64,000 nucleotides of DNA, taken from contig NZ_CP090836.1 in assembly GCF_021491915.1 (NCBI RefSeq), positions 2,280,501-2,344,500 of the forward strand, given 5' to 3'. This stretch comes from Paracoccus everestensis (lineage in GTDB: Bacteria; Pseudomonadota; Alphaproteobacteria; Rhodobacterales; Rhodobacteraceae). Below are positions 39,850-49,238 of this stretch, in pieces (within the stretch, counting starts at the first letter, position 1; every line of letters starts with the position of its first letter). The notes under the pieces were generated by a model. The model made no database searches. It had not been told where the DNA came from and worked only from the letters and a program-made list of their open reading frames with translations. Made by a program: the position numbers and the translations under genes.

Positions 39850-42390
39850 ATGGAACCGCGAAACCTTCCTGATGTGACAGAGATCACGCCCTCGGCCGGG
39901 GTCGAACGCGCCTGCCACGGCTGGCGCGCGAAATGCCTACAACGGCTGGTCAGGATGCAGTTGCCGGTGCCGCGCAGCTTTGCGATCCCGGCAGAATCGG
40001 TGCAGTCGATCGCGACGGGCAAGCCGGTCGATCTGGGAACCTTGTCCGGGTTGTTCGCGCAAGGCGACGGGCTGGTCAGCGTCCGTCCATCCGCCTTGAT
40101 GCCGGAATGGGGCGGGCCGGGCACCGTGCTGAATGTCGGCATCAACGACCAGACCCATGACCGGCTGGCCCGCCGCATCGGCCGCGCCAATGCCGACGCG
40201 CTGTATCGCAGCTTTGTCCAAGGCTATGCCATCCATATCGCGCGGCTGGACCCCGATATGTTCGCGCAGGAAGGCGACAACGCCCTGGCCGAGGCGCTGC
40301 ACTGTTACCGCGACGAAACCGACGAGGATTTCCCCCAGGATCCCGCCACCCAACTGGCCGAGGTCCTGCGGTCCATGGCCCGTGCCTGGGAAGGCCCGAC
40401 CGCGCGCCTGCTGCGCCAGGCCAAGGGCGCGCCCGCCAACGCGCCCCTGGGCCTGGTCGTCCAGCAGATGGCGCTTGGCATGGGGCCGGGGTTGTGCGGA
40501 TCGGGCAGCATCCAGTTCGTCGATTCCGTCACCGGCGCGCCGCGCATCACCGGGCGGTTCCGCCCCCAGCATCACGGCGGCGCGTCGGGGTCGGGGGCCG
40601 AAAGCTTCTATCTGGCCCATGACGACCGCGGCCCGTCCTTGCAGGACACCGCCCCCGAGATGTTCGCCGACCTGACCCGCTTCGGCGTCGCCGCGCGCGA
40701 ACGCCTGCGCGAGGAAATGCAGATCGAGTTCGTGGTGGTGGACGGCCAGATCTCGATCATCGACGCCACGCGGGTGCAGCGCACGTCGCGCGCCGGTGTC
40801 CGCATTGCCGTGGCCCTGGCCCGCGACGGCATCATCCCGGAATCCGAGGCGGTGATGCGCGTCGAACCGCGCGCCCTGGCGGATCTGCTGCACCAGCAAG
40901 TCGACCCCACAGCCCCGCGCGAGGTGATCGCGCGCGGCATCAACGCAAGCCCCGGCGCGGCGACCGGGCGGATCGTCTTTACCGCCGCCGCAGCTCAGGC
41001 CTTTGCCGCGCGGGACGAGGCCTGCATCCTGGTGCGGCGCGAAACCGTCCCCGAGGATGTGCGCGGGATGCACGCGTCGGTGGGCGTCCTGACCGAACGG
41101 GGCGGAACCACCAGCCACGCGGCGGTGATCGCGCGGGGCATGGGCCTGCCCTGCATCGTGGGGGCCAACGGCATCAGCATCGACACCCGCCAGCGGACGC
41201 TGCTGGCCGGGGGCGCCACTTTGCGCGAAGGGGACGAGATCACCATCGACGGATCCTCGGGCGAGGTTCTGGCAGGCCGCGTATCCCTGCTGGAACCGGC
41301 GCTTGACGAGAATTTCTCTCAGTTGCTGGACTGGGCCGATGCGGCGGGGGGCATCGCCGTGCGCGCCAATGCCGACACGCCCGAAGACGCGCGCACCGCG
41401 CGCCGCTTCAATGCCCAAGGTATCGGCCTGTGCCGGACCGAACATATGTTCTTCGACGCCGACCGCCTGCCCGCCATGCGCGAGATGATCTTTGCCGACA
41501 AGCCCGGCGACCGTCGCCTGGCCCTCGACCGCATCCTGCCCATGCAGCGCCAGGACTTTACCGCGCTGTTCGAGATCATGGCGGGCCTGCCCGTCACCAT
41601 CCGCCTGTTCGACCCCCCCTTGCACGAATTCCTGCCCCATGACCGCGAGGGAATGCGGGAACTGGCCGATTCGCTGGACCTGCCCTTGTCCGACGTGACC
41701 CGCCGGGTCGAGGCCTTGTCGGAATTCAACCCGATGCTGGGGATGCGCGGGGTCCGGCTGGGGATCACGGTTCCAGAAATTTATGACATGCAGGCCCGTG
41801 CCATCTTCGAGGCAACGGTGGACGCCAGCCGCAAGGGCGCGCCGGTCGTGCCCGAGATCATGATCCCCCTGGTCAGCGCCATGCGCGAGGTCGAGCTGGT
41901 CAAGAACCGCATCGACGCCGTCGCCGCTGCCGTCAGGAACGACCGCCGCACCGATTTCGCCTATCGCCTGGGGGTCATGGTCGAAACGCCGCGTGCCTGC
42001 CTGCGCGCGGGCGACATCGCGGCCCATTCGGCCTTTCTGTCCTTTGGCACGAACGACCTGACGCAGATGACCTATGGCCTGTCGCGCGACGATGCGGGTC
42101 GGTTCATGGGCACCTATGTCGGCCAGGGCGTGTACGAGGAAGACCCGTTCCACTGCCTGGATCAGGAAGGCGTCGGGGAACTGCTGCTGATAGGGGCGCA
42201 GCGCGCGCGCCAGCAGCATCCGGGCATCACCATATCGGTCTGCGGCGAACATGGCGGCAATCCCGAATCTATCGGGTTCTGCCATGATGCGGGCTTCGAT
42301 TACGTTTCCTGTTCGCCTTTCCGAGTGCCGGTGGCCCGCCTGGCGGCCGCACATTCGGCATTGCGCGCCCGGCTTCGGCACGAGGATTGA
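39850..42390 (+). CDS. Pyruvate phosphate dikinase-like protein with degenerate N-terminus
   Basis: 846 residues, similar in length to PPDK (about 870-880), which interconverts pyruvate, ATP and Pi with PEP, AMP and PPi. The swivelling domain is intact: LTERGGTTSHAAVIARGMGL with the phospho-His. The PEP domain has GLCRTEHMFFD and the catalytic Cys in SVCGEHGGNPESIGF. The N-terminal ATP-grasp part lacks the GGKGA-like loop (here ACHGWRAKCLQRLVRMQLPV) and the usual GVAFTRDPATGE reads GSIQFVDSVTG. It may be an altered or regulatory PEP-transferring enzyme. A TTG 13 codons upstream is an alternative start. Confidence 0.75.
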   Translation: MEPRNLPDVTEITPSAGVERACHGWRAKCLQRLVRMQLPVPRSFAIPAESVQSIATGKPVDLGTLSGLFAQGDGLVSVRPSALMPEWGGPGTVLNVGINDQTHDRLARRIGRANADALYRSFVQGYAIHIARLDPDMFAQEGDNALAEALHCYRDETDEDFPQDPATQLAEVLRSMARAWEGPTARLLRQAKGAPANAPLGLVVQQMALGMGPGLCGSGSIQFVDSVTGAPRITGRFRPQHHGGASGSGAESFYLAHDDRGPSLQDTAPEMFADLTRFGVAARERLREEMQIEFVVVDGQISIIDATRVQRTSRAGVRIAVALARDGIIPESEAVMRVEPRALADLLHQQVDPTAPREVIARGINASPGAATGRIVFTAAAAQAFAARDEACILVRRETVPEDVRGMHASVGVLTERGGTTSHAAVIARGMGLPCIVGANGISIDTRQRTLLAGGATLREGDEITIDGSSGEVLAGRVSLLEPALDENFSQLLDWADAAGGIAVRANADTPEDARTARRFNAQGIGLCRTEHMFFDADRLPAMREMIFADKPGDRRLALDRILPMQRQDFTALFEIMAGLPVTIRLFDPPLHEFLPHDREGMRELADSLDLPLSDVTRRVEALSEFNPMLGMRGVRLGITVPEIYDMQARAIFEATVDASRKGAPVVPEIMIPLVSAMREVELVKNRIDAVAAAVRNDRRTDFAYRLGVMVETPRACLRAGDIAAHSAFLSFGTNDLTQMTYGLSRDDAGRFMGTYVGQGVYEEDPFHCLDQEGVGELLLIGAQRARQQHPGITISVCGEHGGNPESIGFCHDAGFDYVSCSPFRVPVARLAAAHSALRARLRHED

Positions 42391-42433
42391 TGCCGTTCCG
42401 GTAGAAAACGAATCACTGCGACCCGCAGACAAG

Positions 42434-42470
42434 CCCCTGAAATTTGGTCCGAAACGGACCTAGTCAGGGG
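42434..42470. other. Long two-part stem-loop in the 296-base gap before the SleB-like gene
   Basis: CCCCTGA pairs with TCAGGGG and, inside it, GGTCCG pairs with CGGACC around AAA; an asymmetric internal loop separates the two stems. It lies 43 bases after the PPDK-like stop, without a T-tract. It could be an mRNA 3' structure, an operator, or part of a small RNA. The rest of the gap holds no gene that I can see. Confidence 0.6.
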
Positions 42471-42686
42471 CCGGCGTGCTGGTTTCCGCCGATTAACCTT
42501 TCCAACGTCGGCAGGATGCTGCCTGAAATGGCGGGTTTCCGGCCAATCGAGGCTTTCACATACAAGTGGCATAGTCCGGGCAATCGTTAAAACCGTAAGC
42601 ATTCCGGTAACGCCGCAGGGCCATTCGGTTCGGTTTCGGCGGCACTGTTAACACCCCGTCCACCCGGCACGGTTATAGGATTGCAT

Positions 42687-43340
42687 ATGAAAACGCTGTT
42701 TCAGCGGATGGCGCCGTCTTGTCTGTGCGCCGCCGCCCTGACCCTTACGGCCACAGGCGCCATGGCGGGCAACGGATCGCTGTTCTCGTCCGATGCGGGG
42801 CTCTTTTCGGCCGCCGCCCACAAGGGTGATGCCCCCCGCCCGACGCCGCTTCTATATACGGATGCCGAGCCTGTGAAGGTGGAAAACCCCGTCGCGGAAG
42901 AAATTCCCTCGGCCCAGGTTTTCTTGGCCAGCAGCCGGGGCCGGTACAACGAAAGCGACCTCAACTGCATGGCCGAGGCCATCTATCACGAGGCCCGGGG
43001 CGAAAGCACGCGCGGCCAGGCCGCCGTGGCCGAGGTGATCCTGAACCGCGTCGAAAGCCGTCAGTTCCCCTCCTCGGTCTGTGCAGTGATCAACCAGCCC
43101 AGCCAGTTCAGCTATACCATCGGCGGGAAGAAACGGATCGGCAACAAGGCCGCCTATCTGCGCGCCCGCGACATTGCCCGCAACGCCCTCGCAGGTGCGC
43201 CGCGCGTCCTGACCGGGGGGGCCACCTATTTTCACACGCCTGCCGTGCGCCCGTCATGGTCGCACCGGTTCCAGCGGACGGTGCAAATCGGCCAGCACAT
43301 CTTTTATCGTCCGGGCGGGCAACGGGTCGCCTCGAACTAA
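42687..43340 (+). CDS. Cell-wall hydrolase, SleB-like (Hydrolase_2)
   Basis: 217 residues with a signal peptide (ALTLTATGAMAGNG region, cleavage after AMA) and a C-terminal Hydrolase_2 domain: MAEAIYHEARGESTRGQAAV with the catalytic Glu of YHEARGE, AEVILNRVESRQFPSSVCAV and NQPSQFSYTIGG. Such proteins cleave peptidoglycan glycan strands; SleB is the spore cortex enzyme, while non-spore-forming alphaproteobacteria use relatives in envelope remodelling. AGGA precedes the ATG. The upstream 60 residues of the mature protein look disordered. Confidence 0.88.
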   Translation: MKTLFQRMAPSCLCAAALTLTATGAMAGNGSLFSSDAGLFSAAAHKGDAPRPTPLLYTDAEPVKVENPVAEEIPSAQVFLASSRGRYNESDLNCMAEAIYHEARGESTRGQAAVAEVILNRVESRQFPSSVCAVINQPSQFSYTIGGKKRIGNKAAYLRARDIARNALAGAPRVLTGGATYFHTPAVRPSWSHRFQRTVQIGQHIFYRPGGQRVASN

Positions 43341-43373
43341 GCCGGGCTTGCCTGCCGCGCGGATTTCAGGTGA

Positions 43374-44165
43374 ATGGCGGGCATGACCCAACCCGACCGC
43401 ATCCATCTGCGCGACCATGTCGTCACCGCCGAAATAGGCGCCTTCCAGTCCGAGCGTGGCCGTGAACAGCGCCTGCGCTTCACCCTGACCGTCGATCTGC
43501 GCGATCCGGTCGGTGGGGCCGACGATCATGTCGATCATATCCTGTCCTATGACGTTCTGGTGCAGGCGGTTGACGCGGCCTTGGCCGATCAGCGCTATAA
43601 CCTGGTAGAAACCCTGGCCGAGCGCATCGCCGCCGAGGTGCTGTCCGATCCCCGTGCCGCGCGGATCACCGTAACGGTCGAAAAGCTGGACCGCGGCCCC
43701 GGCGCCCTGGGCATCACCATCAGCCGCGATGCGGGACGGATGCCTGTGACGGCGCAGCATCTGCCTGTGCGGATCGTCGTGGGACAGCCCGCGACGCTGC
43801 CGCCCGGCGCGGTGGTGATCCTGCCCGACGCTCCGGTCCTGCCGCTGCCCGGGGGGGGCGATGCACGCCGCCTGGCGCTGCTGGGCTTTGACCAGGCCGC
43901 CTGGATTCTGGCACGAACCCTGGGGATCGACGTGGCCGAGACGCGCACCGAACTGGACGCCGCGATCCGTTCTGGACAGGCGGTGGTCTGGGCGCCCGTG
44001 CGGCTGGCGGTCGAAGCCCCCGCCGTCGCGGCCGAAGCCCCTTCCCTGGCCTTCTGGCTGGCCGCGCGCCTGCTGGCGACCCGCGTGGATTTCGCCACCG
44101 CCGCCCCCCTGCCTGCCGCGCCGGAGGGGCTGGCCGTGGGCCGTGTCGCGGGGGTGGGGGCATGA
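43374..44165 (+). CDS. folB: Dihydroneopterin aldolase with C-terminal extension
   Basis: 263 residues. The first 120 are a FolB domain (VVTAEIGAFQSERGREQRL, HILSYDVLVQAVDAALADQR, YNLVETLAERIAAEVLSDPR, KLDRGPGALG) that makes hydroxymethyl-dihydropterin in folate synthesis. The remaining 140 residues (VRIVVGQPATLPPGAVVILP onward) form a separate domain of alternating strands and helices that I do not recognise; similar long FolBs occur in related bacteria. Start could also be the ATG at 43383. It overlaps folP by four bases, and folP overlaps glmM. Confidence 0.88.
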   Translation: MAGMTQPDRIHLRDHVVTAEIGAFQSERGREQRLRFTLTVDLRDPVGGADDHVDHILSYDVLVQAVDAALADQRYNLVETLAERIAAEVLSDPRAARITVTVEKLDRGPGALGITISRDAGRMPVTAQHLPVRIVVGQPATLPPGAVVILPDAPVLPLPGGGDARRLALLGFDQAAWILARTLGIDVAETRTELDAAIRSGQAVVWAPVRLAVEAPAVAAEAPSLAFWLAARLLATRVDFATAAPLPAAPEGLAVGRVAGVGA

Positions 44166-45132
44166 CCCGATATTATCGTCCCCTGCCCGCTTTCCATGGC
44201 CGCCATATCCTTGCCAGCGGCTGGATCCGCTTTTCGCAGGTCGAGGTTCTGGAACGCGGCCATCCGCCCCGGATCAGCGATGACATCCCGGCGGATGTGC
44301 TGGACCGGCTGACCGCGCCGCGTGCCGACCTTGTGGGGCTGTCGCTGGACGCCCCCCGCATGATGGGCATCGTCAATGCGACGCCCGACAGCTTTTCCGA
44401 TGGCGGCGCCTATGATCCCGCCCGGCACGGCGATCACCTGATCCGCGACGGCGCCGACATCCTGGACATCGGGGGGGAATCCACCCGCCCCGGCGCGGCT
44501 GAGGTGCCGGTCGCCGACGAGATTGCCCGAATCCGTCCCGCGATCCGGGCCTTGTCCCATGCGCCCATATCCGTCGATACGCGCAAGGCAGCGGTTGCGC
44601 GCGCGGCAATCGATGCCGGTGCGGCGATGGTGAACGACGTGTCGGGTCTTGATTTCGACCCCGCCCTTGCGCCGCTGATCGCTGCCGCAAAGGTGCCGGT
44701 CTGCCTGATGCACGCACAGGGCCTGCCCGCGACGATGCAGGACGATCCGCGTTATGGCGACGTGCTGCTGGATGTCTATGACGCGCTTGAGGCGCGCATC
44801 CGGCGGGCCGAGGGTGCAGGCATCCCGCGCGACCGCATCGTCGTGGATCCCGGCATCGGCTTTGGCAAGACGCAGGCGCATAATCTTGCCATCCTGCGGC
44901 GGATTTCGCTGTATCATGGGCTGGGCTGCGCGATCCTGCTGGGCGTGTCGCGCAAGCGCTTCATCGGCACGATCGGCGGGGCCGAGAATCCTGCGGACCG
45001 TGCGCCGGGAACGCTTGCGCTGACGCTGGCGGCGGTGGCCCAGGGCGTGCAGGTCCACCGCGTCCACGATATGCGCGATCTGGTACAAGGACTGCGGCTG
45101 TGGCAGGCCGCCACAATGAAAAGGCAGAGTAG

Positions 45133-45136
<4 letters not shown>
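44162..45136 (+). CDS. folP: Dihydropteroate synthase
   Basis: 324 residues; condenses hydroxymethyl-dihydropterin pyrophosphate with p-aminobenzoate, the sulfonamide target. A 60-residue N-terminal extension ([20 protein letters not shown]) precedes the TIM barrel with [20 protein letters not shown] (pterin/Mg), [26 protein letters not shown] and [15 protein letters not shown]. The barrel is typical; the extension looks like one more beta-rich part and is common in this group as far as I recall. Overlaps folB and glmM by four bases each. Confidence 0.95.
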
Positions 45137-46479
<1,343 letters not shown>

Positions 46480-46490
46480 AGGCGGCAAGG

Positions 46491-46543
46491 CCGGGGGTTT
46501 CACACCCCCGGACCCCTGTGGGATATTTTTCCAAGGCAAAAAG
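46491..46543 (+). repeat. 3'-end element, copy 4: hairpin + GGATATTTTTCCAAGGCAAAAAG
   Basis: Behind glmM, CCGGGGGT and ACCCCCGG form a hairpin, followed by ACCCCTGTGGGATATTTTTC and CAAGGCAAAAAG. The plan and tail match copy 1. On this strand a weak TTTTT lies within the element. Confidence 0.6.
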
Positions 46544-46548
46544 ACCGG

Positions 46549-47676
46549 TTAGGGTGTTTCCGCAACAGGATCGAAGTCATAGATCCAGTCGAATCGCGAC
46601 AGGATCGCGTTCGGGGCGATCTTGCCGCCGATGCGCAGTGCAACATGGGCAGCCAGGCGCTTGGGTCCGGTCAGGTGATAGTTGCGCGCATTGTCATTCG
46701 CAGCGGCGACGATCCGGGCTGTGCGCGGCCTGCGCAGGTTTTCATATCGGGACAGCGCGGTTGCCTGATCGGGCGTGGCGTCCAGGCAGGCGGCAAGGGT
46801 CCAGGCATCCTCGACCGCCATGCAGGCACCCTGAGCCATGAAGGGCAGCGTGGGATGGGCCGCGTCGCCGAGGATCGCCATGCGGCCATCCTGCCAGCGG
46901 GTTGCCACCTCGTGCCGGAACAGCCCCCAGACATGAACGGCATCCACCCGCGCCAGCCAGCCAGGGACAGGGCCGCCGAAGCTGGCAAAGGCCGCACGCA
47001 GGTTGGCGGGGTCGTCGGGATGGGACCAGCCTTCGTCCTGCCAATCGCGGGTTTCCAGAACCGCCACGATGTTGCGCAGGCCGCCTGCCAGCGGATAGCT
47101 GACCAGGTGGCGCCCCGGTCCCATGAAGACCTGCGCCTCGGGGGTGGCATCCTCGTCTGCAATCACGGCGCGCCAGGCGGTCTGGCCGGTAAAGAACGGC
47201 ACCTCGTGTCCATTGAGGGCGGCGCGGATGCGGCTGTGAAGGCCGTCCGCCCCGATCACGAGAGGCGCCTCGGGCGGGGTTTCGACGGGGTGGTCCAGTT
47301 CGATCTGCACACCGGCCATGCGGGCGGCCTGTTCCAGAACCTCGATTAGCCGGGCGCGGTGGACCAGGCGGAACCGGGCCTGCGGGCAGTGGCGGGCCAG
47401 ATCCAGCCGCACCACCTCGCCGCCGCCGGCATCGCGCAGGCTCACCGCGCAACTGGGAAGCGACACGGCGTCAAGCGCGGGCAGCAGGCCAAGTGCATCC
47501 AGCACGCGCAACGCGTTGGGGGACAGTTGCAGGCCCGCGCCCACCTCGGCAATGGCAGGCGCGCGTTCGAGGACGGTAACATCGGCGCCCCGCTGCCGCA
47601 GCGCGATGGCTGTCGTCAACCCCGCGACCCCGCCGCCAACGACGGTGACGGGCCGGGAATGCAAGGCCCCAGTCAT
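46549..47676 (-). CDS. FAD-dependent monooxygenase (salicylate hydroxylase/UbiH-like)
   Basis: 375 residues of the class A flavin hydroxylase family. VTVVGGGVAGLTTAIALRQR and VTVLERAPAIAEVGAGLQLS form the FAD-binding fold; PLVIGADGLHSRIR is the DG motif; MAILGDAAHPTLPFMAQGAC with CMAVEDA is the GD motif. Length and fold point to NAD(P)H-dependent hydroxylation of an aromatic or quinone-like substrate; it could be a salicylate-type hydroxylase. It lies alone between glmM and dksA, so the substrate cannot be inferred. Confidence 0.88.
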   Translation of the reverse strand: MTGALHSRPVTVVGGGVAGLTTAIALRQRGADVTVLERAPAIAEVGAGLQLSPNALRVLDALGLLPALDAVSLPSCAVSLRDAGGGEVVRLDLARHCPQARFRLVHRARLIEVLEQAARMAGVQIELDHPVETPPEAPLVIGADGLHSRIRAALNGHEVPFFTGQTAWRAVIADEDATPEAQVFMGPGRHLVSYPLAGGLRNIVAVLETRDWQDEGWSHPDDPANLRAAFASFGGPVPGWLARVDAVHVWGLFRHEVATRWQDGRMAILGDAAHPTLPFMAQGACMAVEDAWTLAACLDATPDQATALSRYENLRRPRTARIVAAANDNARNYHLTGPKRLAAHVALRIGGKIAPNAILSRFDWIYDFDPVAETP

Positions 47677-47680
47677 GGGA

Positions 47681-48103
47681 TCAGTCGTCGCGGTGGACCC
47701 GTTCGCGCCGCTCGTGGCGCTCCTGCGCTTCCAGCGTCATGGTGGCGATGGGGCGGGCGTCCAACCGTTTCAGGCTGATCGGTTCGCCCGTCATCTCGCA
47801 ATAGCCGTATTCGCCGGTCTCGATCCGGCGCAGGGCCGCGTCGATCTTGCTGACCAGCTTGCGCTGGCGGTCGCGGGTGCGCAGTTCGAGGGCACGGTCG
47901 GTTTCCTCGGACGCGCGGTCGGCCAGGTCGGGCACGGCGCGGGCGCTGTCCTGCAGACCCTCCAGCGTTTCGGCGGATTGATCCAACAGTTCCTGCTTCC
48001 AGGATTCCAGCTTGCGCCGGAAATATTCCAACTGCCGGTCGTTCATGAACGGCTCATCCTCGGCGGGACGATAGTCCTGGGGCAGGAAGGTCTGGGCTTT
48101 CAT
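47681..48103 (-). CDS. dksA: RNA polymerase-binding transcription factor DksA (Zn-free type)
   Basis: 140 residues; binds the RNA polymerase secondary channel and, with ppGpp, mediates the stringent response. YFRRKLESWKQELLDQSAET is the coiled coil, and the tip motif is DLADRASEETDRALEL with the Asp pair. The zinc-finger position GYCEMTGEPISLKRLDARP keeps only one of four Cys, so no zinc should be bound, as I recall for some alphaproteobacterial relatives. Start at 48103 after GGAGAGGA; the longer frame upstream looks non-coding. Separated from the FAD gene by four bases. Confidence 0.9.
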   Translation of the reverse strand: MKAQTFLPQDYRPAEDEPFMNDRQLEYFRRKLESWKQELLDQSAETLEGLQDSARAVPDLADRASEETDRALELRTRDRQRKLVSKIDAALRRIETGEYGYCEMTGEPISLKRLDARPIATMTLEAQERHERRERVHRDD

Positions 48104-48265
48104 AAATCCTCTCCGGCGGCGCCGGGTTGGAACGGAAACCGACACCTTGCGCGCCCCCTTAAAGTATGACGTGCTGCTTGTCACTAGGCGAAACGTTCAA
48201 GGTTGAATGACAAGCAACACCATGCGTTGTTCACCCCCAAGTGTTTCACCTGAAAGGAGAGTTTG

Positions 48266-49105
48266 ATGCAGTTTACCGGCACCGACCGATATGTGGCCCC
48301 GCCCGACCTGGCAATCGCGGTCAATGCCGCCGTGACGCTGGAACGCCCGCTGCTGGTCAAGGGGGAACCAGGGACGGGCAAGACCGAGCTGGCGCGGCAG
48401 GTGGCCCAAAGCCTGAACCTGCCCATCATCGAATGGCACGTCAAATCAACCACCAAGGCGCAACAGGGGTTGTATGAATACGACGCCGTTTCGCGCCTGC
48501 GTGACAGCCAGCTGGGCGATGCGCGGGTCCATGACGTCGCCAATTATATCCGCAAGGGCAAGCTGTGGCAGGCCTTCACGGCACCCGGAAAGGTGGTCCT
48601 GCTGATCGACGAGATCGACAAGGCCGACATCGAGTTTCCCAACGACCTGCTGCAGGAACTCGACCGGATGGAATTTCACGTTTACGAGACGGCCGAGACG
48701 ATCCGGGCCGCGCACAGGCCGGTGGTCATCATCACCTCGAACAACGAAAAGGAACTGCCCGACGCCTTTCTGCGCCGGTGCTTTTTCCATTACATCCGCT
48801 TTCCCGATGCCGATACGCTGCGCGCCATCGTCGATGTGCATTATCCCGGCCTGAAACGCGGCCTTCTGGATCAGGCGCTGCACCAGTTCTTCGAATTACG
48901 CGAAACGCCGGGGCTGAAGAAGAAACCCTCGACCAGCGAGCTGCTGGACTGGCTGAAGCTGATCCTGGCCGAGGACCTGGCGCCCGAGGATCTGCGGCGC
49001 GATCCCCATACGATGCTGCCCCGCCTGCACGGGGCGCTGCTGAAGAACGAACAGGACGTGGCCTTGTTCGAGAAACTGGCCTTCATGGCCCGCCGCCAGC
49101 GATAA
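48266..49105 (+). CDS. MoxR-family AAA+ ATPase
   Basis: 279 residues of AAA+ chaperone type. LVKGEPGTGKTELARQ is Walker A; VVLLIDEIDKADIEFPNDLL is Walker B with sensor-region ITSNNEKELPDAFLRRC, the usual arginine finger. MoxR proteins usually work with a von Willebrand A (CoxE-like) protein encoded next to them, but here metY follows, so the partner is elsewhere or absent. AAAGGAGAG lies at proper distance; TTG is one codon upstream. Substrate complex unknown. Confidence 0.9.
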   Translation: MQFTGTDRYVAPPDLAIAVNAAVTLERPLLVKGEPGTGKTELARQVAQSLNLPIIEWHVKSTTKAQQGLYEYDAVSRLRDSQLGDARVHDVANYIRKGKLWQAFTAPGKVVLLIDEIDKADIEFPNDLLQELDRMEFHVYETAETIRAAHRPVVIITSNNEKELPDAFLRRCFFHYIRFPDADTLRAIVDVHYPGLKRGLLDQALHQFFELRETPGLKKKPSTSELLDWLKLILAEDLAPEDLRRDPHTMLPRLHGALLKNEQDVALFEKLAFMARRQR

Positions 49106-49150
49106 GGCCCTGGCCCCGGTCGCGGGATCGTCGGCGTGATCATGGGGCGG

Positions 49151-49202
49151 CACGGCGGGGACAAGCCTGATATTTCCCAATTGAAACCGTGGCGCCGCCG
49201 TG
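49151..49202 (+). promoter_or_regulatory. Possible structured leader of metY
   Basis: CACGGCGG and CCGCCGTG are exact complements 36 bases apart between the MoxR gene and metY, with GCCTGATATTTCCC and ACCGTGGCG inside. The position upstream of a methionine gene suggests a SAM-responsive leader, but I could not match it to the SAM-II or SAM/SAH consensus I remember. Function unproven. Confidence 0.3.
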
Positions 49203-49238
49203 ACCTTCTGCCCGCAACGCAATGCAGAGGAGAGAACC

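Noticed and set aside
39937..42432. Long antisense frame opposite the PPDK-like gene
   Set aside because: Shadow of a recognised protein; no motif or start signal.
49151..49202. SAM-II riboswitch before metY
   Set aside because: Pairing exists but the conserved loop bases of SAM-II, as I remember them, are not seen; kept only as an unclassified structure.
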